From: Rhodamnia argentea
Lineage: Eukaryota; Streptophyta; Magnoliopsida; Myrtales; Myrtaceae
Direction: 5' to 3'
Length of the DNA stretch: 64,000 nucleotides
Assembly: GCF_020921035.1 (NCBI RefSeq)
Contig: NC_063156.1
Span: 12,474,501 to 12,538,500 of the forward strand
Below, one piece after another: positions 12,763 through 22,707 of this stretch; within the stretch, counting starts at the first letter, position 1; each line of letters starts with the position of its first letter. The position numbers were made by a program, and so were the translations under genes. Below the pieces are notes generated by a model. The model saw only the letters and a list, made by a program, of their open reading frames with translations, did no database searches and had not been told where the DNA came from.

Positions 12763-13036
12763 AACAACAAAAAACACCAATGACGGGAATAATACTCTAG
12801 AAAGAGAGACAGTCAATAAAGCCGGATTGCAATCTAGACAGGGTTTCAAACCCTCTACAATCATGTTACCAACACTCTATACCCGTAAAACGAGGGTATT
12901 GTATTACCACAGACAAAGTAAATGCTTACACAATATCATCACTAGAAGATAGAATTATCCACTCACACAATACAAAGGACTCATCTTTGACCGACTAGCC
13001 CAGATGAGATGCACACTTCATAGTCCACAATGATCC
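12763..13036. other. Spacer and probable 3' UTR of the ML gene (- strand)
   Basis: Lies immediately downstream of the ML gene stop on the minus strand. No other feature seen. Confidence 0.4.
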
Positions 13037-15229
13037 TTAACTCTCTGCTACAGATGAGGCAAATCCAATGTCGAAATTAAAGCCAATGCATGTGAGCTCC
13101 CGCTTATCTCCATCATACATCTTCATCTTCAGGGAATACGAACCCTACATGCCGAACATGATTATCACATTAGGCGAAATCCATGACACAATATTCCAGG
13201 AATATCCAGAACCAGAAGGAAGTAATGCTAGAAGGGAATACTAAAAAGAATTTGCACAAACAGATCACACCCCCAGGACAAAGCCAGAAAGGACAAAAAG
13301 CAAGAAACAAGGTTGGAAAAAAGAAACAAAGAGGGGAGAAGAGACCCTTAAATAAAGGAATAGTACACTATGAACTTAGCAGTCATATGATGTTCAAGTC
13401 ATTTCATCGTTTGGAGCAGTGGCACTCTACTCGATTGCAGAGAAAAACCCAACATCGGAGCACCAAAACTGCAATGATCTATGCATTTATTAGGTTTTGC
13501 CCTATTTTTTAGATCATTGAGTTGTGAGTCAGGGGCATAGAATAAGTTACACCAGCTATATTGACACTTAGGACAACATCACCATACTACGAGAAGTAAA
13601 TTACAAGAAAAACCATCCAACAGTTTCAGTAAATATTTTTTTGCCAAAGTTCACTTGCATGAGGACCCAGAAGTATTATCAAACTGACCAAACAAAAGTT
13701 CAAGAATATACTATCCAGATATGGGAAGAACGGAAAATATCAATGCATTCAATGACACTGTCTGATCAAATGGCTCTACTGCACTGGATATCTAAGTCCG
13801 ACATTGACTAAGGTGCTTTAAACAGAAGAAAGCCACTTTAAAAATCTTGGCATGAACATAACCACCACAGGCTGCAGATTAGAAAGTTCTGGAGATGAGC
13901 AGCTGGAGTAGCTACATGATTTTGTTTCCTTACCACAGAATTCTTGACATCAAAGATTTCTACAAGAATATTCTAAACATGGAGCGCCACTCGTAAGTAG
14001 TGGGATTAAAAAAAACTTTAAAAACAGAGTTTCATTGAACGAAAATAAGGTGCCTTAAGAGAACAGTATAAAACTACACAAGGAGAACTTGTAAATGGTG
14101 GTAGCAATAGGAATGTCGCACAACTGAGAAGTTCCTAGTCTCATTTCCACCTCTTTATGTCAGATCACTGAGCAACACTTTAGCAAATACGAGATCATGT
14201 AATATTAAAAAAAAAAAAAAAGATATCAAGGAAGCTGGATTGAGACAATTAGATATTGCACATCAGAGCATCATTTGCAATCACGCCCTTCTTCTCCCTA
14301 ATATTGCAAAACAGTAGTAAAGCGTGCAAAACAAGTTTCTGGGATTTAAATCTTGTAAAAACGAACCATCAAAGTATAAACTTACTGGTGGAGTGTATCC
14401 TGGCAGGACCTGAGAATGAGCAACCACAAAATCCCCTGTCGATACGGGGCAAGATGTCTCAGAGCAAAGGTCATGGGTCTCGCTGTGAATGTGCCACCCA
14501 AAGTATGAAACATCAATAACCAGTTTCCCTCCAGAGATTGCTAAACCTGCAAAGACAACCCCAAAGCAATGGTAACGCAGAGCACACATGCATGTTGCCC
14601 AACATATAAGTTGACAAAGTATCAAATTTCCTAACTTCTTGTGTTTTTTTTGGTCAGAATCAAATCTCCTAATTTGACTGTGCCTTACTTCGCTTGAAAC
14701 AAGAGGTATTGACACCATAGACAAAAGAAAGTGAAAAGGAAACGAGAAACCACCCGTTGATGCAGAGATGCTGAAAGTAGCTGTCCTGCCTCTCGCCACC
14801 GGATTAGGCGAAATCTCAACCCCTTGCACCTTCACATCATATTCAGTCTTCTTATCTGGATTACACTCAACAAACCCATAAACAAAACCGGGGAAAAAGG
14901 GGTAAAAATAATAAAAATCATCCCGATTGAGCAAATATGGATACTACATCACTTGTTACACCAACATCAAAGTCAACCACAAAATATCATCTCTCTTATA
15001 CTAATTCACGCAACAAATTAAGCACCAAAATTCCAAATCCCTCGTTCACATCCGATGAAACTACAACCAAGTCCTCATCTCGGAACATCGTCAAATTCCC
15101 ATTCGAAAGCTACGGCGACAAGAGAAACTGACCGCAGTAGGTGACTTCGGTGGTTGTGGCGGCGGCGGCGGCCTGAGCCAGAGACGCAATCGCGCAAAGC
15201 GCCAACACGATCAGCTTCGACTTCATCAT
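13037..15229 (-). CDS. ML (MD-2-related lipid-recognition) domain secreted protein
   Basis: Four exons on the minus strand: 15229-15133, 14855-14754, 14546-14386 and 13144-13037, giving 155 residues, with GT-AG introns and consistent phases. Residues 1-24 form a signal peptide (KLIVLALCAIASLA). The mature part has the plant ML-domain landmarks: VTYCDKKTEYDVKVQGVEIS, the STG..ISGGKLVIDVSYFG strands, CSETSCPVSTGDF, LPGYTPPGSYSLKMKM and the final ELTCIGFNFDIGF. Paired cysteines fit the disulphide-stabilised beta-sandwich that binds sterols or phospholipids. The closest relatives I recall are Arabidopsis At3g11780 and At3g44100, often annotated as phosphatidylglycerol/phosphatidylinositol transfer-like proteins. 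The last intron (14385-13145, about 1.2 kb) is much longer than the others. ATG at 15226-15224 is an equally plausible start, one codon later. Confidence 0.9.
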
Positions 15230-15724
15230 CTTCACGCACGCACTTCGCTTCTCCAGTCTGCCAAGCAAGTACAAAACCATAAATAAAAAAAAAAATCGCA
15301 TAAATTGCAGCTATTACAGAGATTTTCACACGCAATCCAAACGAAAACACGGATAATCGGATCGCGAGAGATTCTTTCTCCAACCTACGATTGGAATTAG
15401 GTTTGAGCAAATGCCGCCGGAGAATCGAAGGAGACTCTTGCTTTTTATCGAGGAACAGGATCGGACGTTGTCGTTTCGTGTTCGTTTCGGGTTTTATTCT
15501 CCTTGCAGCATTATCTGACTTCACGTATTTTTTTCTTTTTGTTTTTGGCTTGACTCGACTCTTTTTTTTCCCTCTAGAAGGCCCATCACCTCGCAAAGTT
15601 TTATTGCAAATGACTCCTCCGGTTCCCCTGTATTTGCATTTTAGTCCCCGCACTTTTCACGTTTCTTGCCATGGAATTTTATGACCCACGTATTCAATGA
15701 CTATTAATGAGATAAGTGAGTTGG
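15230..15724. other. Promoter side of the ML gene
   Basis: Upstream of the minus-strand ML start. The first 400 bases are GC-richer and probably hold the 5' leader. No other gene seen. Confidence 0.4.
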
Positions 15725-16055
15725 AAGCTTTAAAACTTGTCACGAAAGTGCAATTGAGTTCTAAAATTTTCAAAAAGTGCAACTGAGTTCTAAAACTTTC
15801 AAAAAGTGTAATCAAATCTTAAAATTTATCAAATTAGTAAAATCAAGTCTTTCGATTGATTGCAGGTTTTGAAAGTTTTAAAACTTGTCAAATTGGTAAA
15901 ATCTTCGATAAAAAGAAATGGTAAAATCAAGTACTTCTATTGATTGCACTTTTTAATAGTTTTATGATTCGATTGCACTTTCGTGACAAGTTATAAGACT
16001 TGATTGTACTTTTTGAAAGTTTTAGGATTCAATTGCACATTTTTTTAAGACTTCT
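15725..16055. repeat. Foldback (inverted-repeat) element
   Basis: The left arm contains AACTTGTCACGAAAGTGCAA (from about 15735). The right arm contains its imperfect reverse complement, TTGCACTTTCGTGACAAGTT (about 15973-15993). Further inverted matches around CAATTGAGTTCTAAAA and TTAGGATTCAATTG mean most of the 330 bp can fold into one long imperfect hairpin. No coding capacity. It could be a small-RNA source or a MITE whose ends I did not delimit. Confidence 0.6.
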
Positions 16056-16317
16056 AATGTACTTACCCCACCATTAATTTCACCCAATGAAGAATAATTT
16101 CGCGAGATTATTGTGTGCGGAGATTTTTTAAATTTTTCCCGGCAACAATTATGTTAGGCCCTCCAAATGTGGCAGAGACCTTTGTCAGGCTGGAAGTCGC
16201 CAAACGTCTCACGGTTGCGAACATTGTGAAGTAGAAGCTAATCGTGTTTTAAAAGTTTAAACTACTCTAACAAAGCCTTAAGAAAGAAGCCCGAGACATA
16301 TTGAATAGGTTGGGAAT

Positions 16318-16565
16318 ATTATCGAAAAAGTTCTAAATCTATTACAATTGTGTCAATTCAATCTTTTTTTTTTTTTTACAAATTGAGTAATAAATCTTTT
16401 GCATTTGTACTAATTCAGTTTATTTGGCCGTCCGACGTTATCGTGGATTATTTCTAATAATATTTTAAATTTTTTGCAAATTTTTTTCTTTTTCTTCTTT
16501 TTATTTTTTTCTTCCATTGGCCGGCGAGGGTCTCCGGAGCTCACCGGCCACTGGGCAAGGCCATC
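16318..16565. repeat. Dispersed repeat family copy (partial)
   Basis: Begins TTCTAAATCTATTACAATTG, followed by TCAATTCAATC and, after a poly-T, TAATTCAGTTTATTTGGCCG, then a short GC-rich block (GGCCGGCGAGGGTC). A similar series starts at about 30125, and its reverse complement ends near 54780. This looks like a dispersed non-coding repeat present as fragments. Confidence 0.4.
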
Positions 16566-16959
16566 GTAGCTTTGAATACAAGGATAAAGTAAAGTGTATC
16601 ATTTTTTACTGTAAAATTTTAATTTGTAAAAGATAATGCAGATTATATTTCATATATTAACACTAAAAAGGCATCATGAGGACATTTGACACGAAAAAAA
16701 AAATGAATTACTAGGATTAATTAGGTGTTCAATAATGTTTTAATTTAGTATTTGCTTGAACTGAAATGCTTAAGACTTGATAAACATTTTTAGGAAGATT
16801 CATTGACAGTTGAGCTACCTCCATGGATACATAATTGGGGTTGACCAACATAAAAAATAAAAATGAAAAAGATACTAAGCAACAAGTCATTGACCTATCC
16901 TCTAGTACCCGGTAGATGGTTAGGAGTAGCTTACGTCAAAGAAAGTCGGTTTGTTTGTT

Positions 16960-17180
16960 TTACGAAAAATGAGTGATTTGAAAAAAAAATTCCATAAATT
17001 GACCGTTCACATCACTTGAAATAATTAGGTAATGGAAGATATTTTCATTATTTACAATAATTTATATCTAAATATTTTCATAGGCGATGAAAATATTTTT
17101 CTTTAGTTCATTTTTGTGAGCGATGCAAGCGACTATTTTGAAAAATATCTTTTAAAATTATTCATTATTCGCAAAATAAA
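16960..17180. repeat. Dispersed AT-rich repeat copy
   Basis: Carries the series TTTTACGAAAAATGAGTGATTTG, AATATTTTC and GAAAAATATCTTTTAAAATTATTCATTATTCGC. A related series is at 33003-33243, where it has recognisable ends. No gene content. Confidence 0.4.
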
Positions 17181-17189
17181 GGCACGCTT

Positions 17190-17600
17190 AAATTTTTTTT
17201 TTTTGGGTCGGTACACCCTTAATTTACTTTTACCGTTTATTTCTTGACAGATGTATGATAGGAGAAGTTCTATCATCAGCCTTTTCTCACATGGGTTACA
17301 GATGTTCACCTCAGCAGACAACCCCCGAACAAGAAAATGGTTAGCGGAAGGTTTTCTTTCGGTCCAGAACTGCACAAGTTGTTCTAGGTACAGATTTACT
17401 GGGTGACTTTGTTTAGGGTCCATATGACAGTCACAAGAGCTTCATCCCAGTTATGGTCAGGTAGATTACACCTAGTCGTCGTGCTCCACACAAGATCGAT
17501 AAGAGCGCGATCCCGCCTTTGAACCGCGCCATTTTGTTGATGAACTATATCTATATGGCATGGTCGGCTTGATTTGCTGCCCAGCTTCGTCGAGCTTGCC
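17190..17600 (-). pseudogene. Ty1-copia integrase fragment
   Basis: Minus-strand translation contains VHQQNGAVQRRDRALIDLV and CNLPDHNWDEALVTVIWTLNK. After a frameshift near 17405 come FWTERKPSANHFLVRGLSAEV and ICNPCEKR. These match the end of the copia integrase core (HQNGVVERKNR... FWAEA... LINR) and the following LWTGRKPSL.HLRVWGC.A.V segment. The fragment has no LTRs nearby and is clearly dead. Confidence 0.65.
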
Positions 17601-17639
17601 ACTGCACTCCCCACCATGACCAGACCTTGCGAACTTGAT

Positions 17640-17840
17640 GACTTAAACAGGCGTGGTGATGATCACAATAGTGGTATGGAAGGTCCCAAAGCTGCCATTA
17701 AAGAAAGTTTGTCAAGTGTTTCTTCTGCAACAAGAAAGGGCACTGAAGAAAGACTGCTTTAAATCATATAAGTCTTGGTTAGATAAACAGGTGATTCGAA
17801 AGGAAATAGGTCAGCACAAGGCAACCAAATCAGTCTGACC
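17640..17840 (+). pseudogene. Ty1-copia gag zinc-knuckle fragment
   Basis: Plus-strand translation gives VKCFFCNKKGH and, after a one-base frameshift near 17743, LKKDCFK, then YKSWLDKQ. Joined across the frameshift, this is the C-x2-C-x4-H-x4-C zinc knuckle of copia Gag (17717-17757), with the usual downstream K.W..K tail. It points away from the integrase fragment at 17190-17600, so the two belong to different insertions or to an inverted element. Confidence 0.65.
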
Positions 17841-18548
17841 AAGCTGAAAGTCGTGAATAAACTGAGAAGCTGCCGACGAGTCAATGGGTGTTTTTAGGTT
17901 GACTTAAAGAGTCTGTTTCTGAACTTTGTCTTAGAAAATACCATTTATGTTCCTTCTCTCGCAACAAATTTTGCTTTCTCTTCCAGTGTTTGGACAAAAC
18001 TGGTTTTTTTTTCATTTGCTTTTGGTGAGAGTAGAGTTCAGTTATCTTTGGGTTGACACAGTTGTTGGGATCTGGTGCTTTACGGAGTGGTTTATATCGG
18101 CTGTGTTCGGCTTCGGATCATGTTCAAGAATCTTTCCCAGTTGAATCTTCTGCCAAAGAAAAGATTTTCGTCAAACGAGAAGTCTTCTTCGAATAATCCG
18201 TGAGAGAGTTTCTGAACAAATTACTCTTTAGGCTACGGGAGATTGGTGATGCAGCTCCATCAATATACTCCAAGGAATTTTGAATCTGATACAAGGAGAT
18301 GTGTGCAATATGAGCTGGAAAAAAGAGAGTAAAACATGAAGAGAACATTGAAGAAGTTCTGGAGATCCAAAAAGAATATGAGGCTAATCGCACAAGGAAA
18401 ACTGCAGTATAAGCTGGGAAAAGAAGAAGAAGAAGAATGAATATCCCTACAGAGAAGAAGGTGAGTTCATTTACAGGGGAACCAATTCGTCCATAAACAT
18501 GTTTAATTCAGAATCCTACACCCTTCTTCATGAGGATCTATATATGGT
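17841..18548. other. Spacer, no gene recognised
   Basis: Lies downstream of the minus-strand ATL gene and includes its probable 3' UTR near 18450-18548. The GAAGAAGAAGAAGAA tract at about 18422 is a short microsatellite. Confidence 0.4.
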
Positions 18549-19112
18549 TCAATCTCTCCTACTTGCGAGCGGAACCACCTCCGCGAGCGGCGTCGAGAGC
18601 GGGGTCGGCAGAGGCGACATCCTGCACACCGGGCACGTAGGGTGCAGCTGCAGCCACGGGTCAATGCACTTCTGGTGAAACAAGTGGCCGCAGTCGGGCA
18701 ACACCCGGAGCATGTCGGCGCCCTTGTAATCCGCCAAGCAGACCGTGCAGCAGCTCGCAGTTGAGCCCTTCTTCTCGAGCTTCGCCTCCGAGTAGAGCAG
18801 CTTCGGGTAGCCCGCGATGGTGGCCTCGTTGAGGCCCACCTCCATGATGACGGCTTGCTCCGGATCGGGCGGGGGCGTCCAGCGGTGGAGGTGCCGCACC
18901 CTCTGGTTGGCGGCGAAGGGTAAGGAGGAGGCCGTCATCGTCTGGAGGTTCCGGGTGCAGAAGTAAGAGGCTAGGGTTATGGTGGTGATGAGGAGGAGGA
19001 TCCCGACGGAGACCCCAATGCCGTAGCCAAGGCCCCCGATGTTGTTGCCGCTGAGGAACCCGCCTGAGCCGGTGGTGGTTGCGTTCATCTCCCCAAGCGG
19101 CCCGCGATTCAA
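18549..19112 (-). CDS. ATL-type RING-H2 E3 ubiquitin ligase
   Basis: Intronless, 187 residues, as usual for the ATL family. One transmembrane segment lies at about residues 30-50 (YGIGVSVGILLLITTITLAS). A GLD-like motif follows (GLNEATIAGYPKLLYSEAK, 93-111), with N in place of D. The RING-H2 finger spans residues 122-163: C122, C125, C141, H143, H146, C149, C160 and C163, with the canonical C-x2-C-x15-C-x-H-x2-H-x2-C-x10-C-x2-C spacing and the ATL-typical DPW before the last pair (DPWLQLHPTCPVC). It would sit in a membrane and recruit an E2 enzyme to ubiquitinate unknown targets. It resembles the short ATL66/ATL67 type. A second Met at residue 9 (coordinate 19088) is an alternative start. It is GC-rich compared with its surroundings, as intronless ATL genes often are. 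Confidence 0.9.
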   Translation of the reverse strand: MNRGPLGEMNATTTGSGGFLSGNNIGGLGYGIGVSVGILLLITTITLASYFCTRNLQTMTASSLPFAANQRVRHLHRWTPPPDPEQAVIMEVGLNEATIAGYPKLLYSEAKLEKKGSTASCCTVCLADYKGADMLRVLPDCGHLFHQKCIDPWLQLHPTCPVCRMSPLPTPLSTPLAEVVPLASRRD

Positions 19113-20435
19113 CGGTCAATATGGTGGTGAGATCGGCTTGAAGGGGGGTGTATGTCAGCCATGGCCACGGCACAAAGCAAGGGGCCTTTGCTTGGGAGAT
19201 TAAGAATTCGAAAGTCAATGGTATGAACACGTAATGATGGAGATTGGATTGGGGCAAATGCGTATGAATTCAAAAATGTCAAAAGTCTAGTTGCTTCGAA
19301 AGAAGTACTTTGTGAATAGAAAACGAAGATCAGTTAGGTTTTTCTCCTTTGGTACGTCAACGCTTTTTGGCCTCCATGTGGGGTTGCGCCTGCAAAGCCT
19401 TTTCTTTATTGCACGAACTTGGGATATACATACAGAAAAATTAGAGTGATTATCATTAGATATGTCAATTTGAAGTTTCAGAATCTCTCAGCAGCTTTTC
19501 CTCCCAGTACATGGCCGGGATCGACCAAGGGTTGAGCTGGACACCGCCGCCGATGGAGGAGCTCGACCGGATCTTGATCAAGGTCGACCGGAGTTAGGTC
19601 GAGCTCAATGTCCGCCGCTAGAGCTCGATCAAATCTACGTCTAACCACAGATTGTCATGGACGGTACAATCCCAATCGTACATCTACGTATTATCAGCGC
19701 GTGTTTTGTTTAAAACGCTAATTGATTGAGAAATCGTGTAAGCGAAATAATTCACAATACTTGTCAGACTAGCTACTTTCTTCTCGAAAAATTAAAGATG
19801 CTATAATAATCCAAGAAAGAAAGTGAGAAAGGCAAAACATCAGACGACGATGAAAGGGTACCTACTACTTTGATCAACTCATTACTTGCAAGTGTTGTTT
19901 TTGTTATTAAAAGGTTACGTGCACGTTATTACAGCTCGTGCATGGCCGCTTCTAGCAAACGGCGACACGAATATGCCCCGTCGTGATGTGGTTTGGCGTC
20001 GAGTTTGGAGCCACTTGGTGCTGCACCTTCTTGCTTCTTCTTGCTTTTCCTGGGGCTTGTTAGGTTTCTTTATCATAGAATTTAACGACTGCGTCAAGGC
20101 TGCAAAATCACGTGATTCAAGAAGATTTATTATGCTCCGAAGATGTTAGTAGAATCGAGAAACTATTGACTGTGTTGCAACATGGCGAGGCTCTTTTTTT
20201 AATAGTGTAATTAATGCATCACGTGCATTCATCTAACAATTTAAGCTTTTAGCAAGGATCTCACATTTTTAATTTGCTTGTGCAGAGCCGACATAGTATA
20301 TCGAAAGCTGTTTCATCAATTATCCTTCTATACATCTTGTTTTTCTTTTCGGAGTTGCTTGGCATTGATGACGCAAAGGTCGGCAGGGGATAAAAGTGCT
20401 AAGAAAGTCAGTGGAGACATGGCTTTATCTAGTGG
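19113..20435. other. Spacer, includes promoter side of the ATL gene
   Basis: No gene recognised. A short GC-rich patch at 19500-19620 (GATCGACC, GAGCTCGACCGG motifs) resembles transposon filler seen elsewhere in the window. Confidence 0.4.
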
Positions 20436-20440
20436 AAGAT

Positions 20441-20804
20441 TGTTGGGTTCCATAAAGGGTTACGGTGGTCCGTCCATGTAGACTACGACAATCCCCCACT
20501 CACTATAGATAACTGTAGAGGCAGTTAGTTTTGAAACATGGGTTATCACTCTTGAAACAACGTAAATCCTCCCCTATTCATTCTGTACTGGCAGAAAATA
20601 GAGAAAAACGAATGACGCTCTCATCTCTATCATCAAACCACAATCGAAGCAAGAGAATTCTCGAGACGGCATAGGCAACATCTAATCTATGGACAATACG
20701 GTACGTTCCTCGCGTCATGTATTGTCCGATCAGCGATAGAAATTAGGTTTAGGCGTATTCTTCCGCACGTTTATTGCTTATAATCAAGGATTAAGTATCA
20801 TTCA
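20441..20804 (+). repeat. LTR 1 of the tandem TRIM-like element
   Basis: First LTR copy, TG...CA ends, preceded directly by AAGAT. The signature GTAGACTAC near the start recurs in all three copies. Confidence 0.75.
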
Positions 20805-20915
20805 ATGGTATCGGAACCAATAATTTGTTTTCCCGATCATACGTACACTAATTGAATCATTTTCACCATGTTCGACATTGTTGTTAGAAGTGTTCTTCGT
20901 TTTTTGGTATGAACA

Positions 20916-21309
20916 TGTTGGGCTCCATGGGGGGTTACAGTCGTCCACCCATGTAGACTACCGCATCCCCCTCACTCATTTTTTATAAGTACATAGGTAG
21001 TTATCACTTGAATTAGTTTTGAAACGTGGGTTATCACCCTTGAAATAACCTAACTATTCCCCTATTCATTCTGCCCGTAAGAAATTAACAGAAAGTAGAG
21101 AAAAACGAAAAACGAACGACGCTCTCCCATTCTACTGTTGAACCGCAATCAAAGCAAGGGAACTCTCGAGATTGCATAGGTGATATCTAATATGTAGGCA
21201 ATACGGTACGTCCCTCGTGTGATGTATCATCCGATCGTTGATAGAAATTAGGTTTAGGCATGTTTTTTTGCACATTTATTGTTTAGAATTAAGGATTAAG
21301 TATCCTTCA
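20916..21309 (+). repeat. LTR 2 of the tandem TRIM-like element
   Basis: Middle LTR copy, shared by both units of the tandem. It is about 25-30 bp longer than the other two, from indels in the middle third. Confidence 0.75.
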
Positions 21310-21420
21310 ATGGTATCGTAGCTAATAATTTGTTTTCTTGATCATACATACACTAATTGAATCGTTTTTGCCATGTTCGACATTGTTGTTAGAAGTGTTC
21401 TTCGTTTTTCGATACGGACA

Positions 21421-21789
21421 TGTTGGGTTCCATGGGGGGTTACGGTGGCCTGCCCATATAGACTACCGCATCCCCCCATTCATTGTTGATAAGTGCAAAG
21501 GGAGTTATTACTTGAATTACTTTTGAAATGTGAGTTATCACCCTTGAAACAATGTAACTTCTCCCCTATTCATTCTACCAGTAAGAAACTAACAGAAAAG
21601 AGAGAAAAACGAACCGTGCTCTCATTGGAATAGAAGCAAGGGAACTCTCGAAATGCAAAGTTGACATCTAATCAGTGGACAATATAGTATGTCCCTTGTA
21701 TGATGCATCATCCGATCGGTGATACAAGTTAGGTTTGGGCATGTTTTTTTGCACGTTTATTGTTTAGAATCAAGGATTTAGCATCTTCA
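21421..21789 (+). repeat. LTR 3 of the tandem TRIM-like element
   Basis: Last LTR copy, followed directly by AAGAT rather than by a primer-binding site, so it is the terminal LTR. Confidence 0.75.
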
Positions 21790-21794
21790 AAGAT

Positions 21795-22707
21795 AAAGGG
21801 GAAAGATGAAACAACGGAAAGAAAATCAATCCCAATCATTAAAGATCATAATTGTAAATACGTCAAAATCTCACATAGATGAGATTTTTTTTTGATCGAA
21901 TCACATAGATGAGTTGAGCAAGTCAAATTTCCTCTTCACTTTGAAACTTTATATATTCAATACGAAATGTACCACCCTCAATTTAACTTTCAATATTTCG
22001 TTTGTTTCACTGAAAATATTTTCCGCGATAACATTTTTCTCATTTTGTTTGGATCACTTAGGAAAATGGATCAATTGAAATCCTATTCCTACATTTAGGA
22101 AAATGATTTCCTCTTTAAAAAATTGAAAATCATTTTTCAAAATATGACTCAATAACAATGTTGGATCGGAAACTCTACACTTGGGCATAGACGCTCATTT
22201 CTAGGTCCTTGGCACCGAGGTCCATGGAGGCCGGGCACGGTATCACGTGCCGATGCTCGAGTCTACAGATTTCAGCCAAATATTGAAAATATTACCATTT
22301 TCCTTTCCAAGCGATGAAAAATTCCTGTTATTTTTTTAGTCAAATATCGAAGAATGTTACTATTTTTTATGCATTTTCACATGTAATATTTTTCAGAATT
22401 GTAACATTATGGGAAACAAACGGATGTAATTCTTCATGGTCTTCGAAGAGAATGATGTATTGTTGTCTAGGAGTCCTCAATCCTCGTACCGGGCCAGAGT
22501 CAGTGAAATATGGGCCTGTACGGCCCAAATGCAGGCCCACCTTGGTTCGACCGCCGTCGTCTTCTCCATCGTAGGTTTTCACTTCCTGACAAGACCAGAC
22601 CAGACCAAAGTAGGACAACAAAGACATAGAAACTCGCAGGATTATCGTTGACTTCGGCCGAAAGCGAAGTGAAACCCAGCCGTCGTCCCGCCAAGCTCCG
22701 ACCGACC
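21795..22707. other. Spacer and promoter of the Expp1-like gene
   Basis: AT-rich, with fragments of the dispersed GAAAATATTTTCC-type repeat at 22005-22140. The last 200 bases are GC-richer and probably contain the promoter and leader of the gene at 22708. Confidence 0.4.

Larger units (their letters stand above)
20441..21789 (+). mobile_element. Tandem three-LTR miniature LTR retroelement (TRIM-like)
   Basis: Three LTR-like repeats, 20441-20804 (364 bp), 20916-21309 (394 bp) and 21421-21789 (369 bp), all starting TGTTGGG and ending TTCA. They are separated by two internal segments of exactly 111 bp each (20805-20915 and 21310-21420). Each internal segment starts one base after the LTR with TGGTATCGGAACC or TGGTATCGTAGC, close to the primer-binding site for initiator Met tRNA (TGGTATCAGAGCC). 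The whole array is flanked by a perfect 5-bp duplication AAGAT (20436-20440 and 21790-21794). There is no coding capacity. LTRs are longer than in classic TRIMs (100-250 bp) but the internal region is typical. Strand is set by the primer-binding site. A clear polypurine tract is not visible. Confidence 0.8.

Noticed and set aside
18661-19257. 198-codon minus-strand frame overlapping the ATL gene
   Set aside because: It is the wrong frame of the same GC-rich exon. The RING-H2 frame explains the region.
19886-20149. 87-codon plus-strand frame with hydrophobic stretch
   Set aside because: No homology recognised and no gene-like surroundings.
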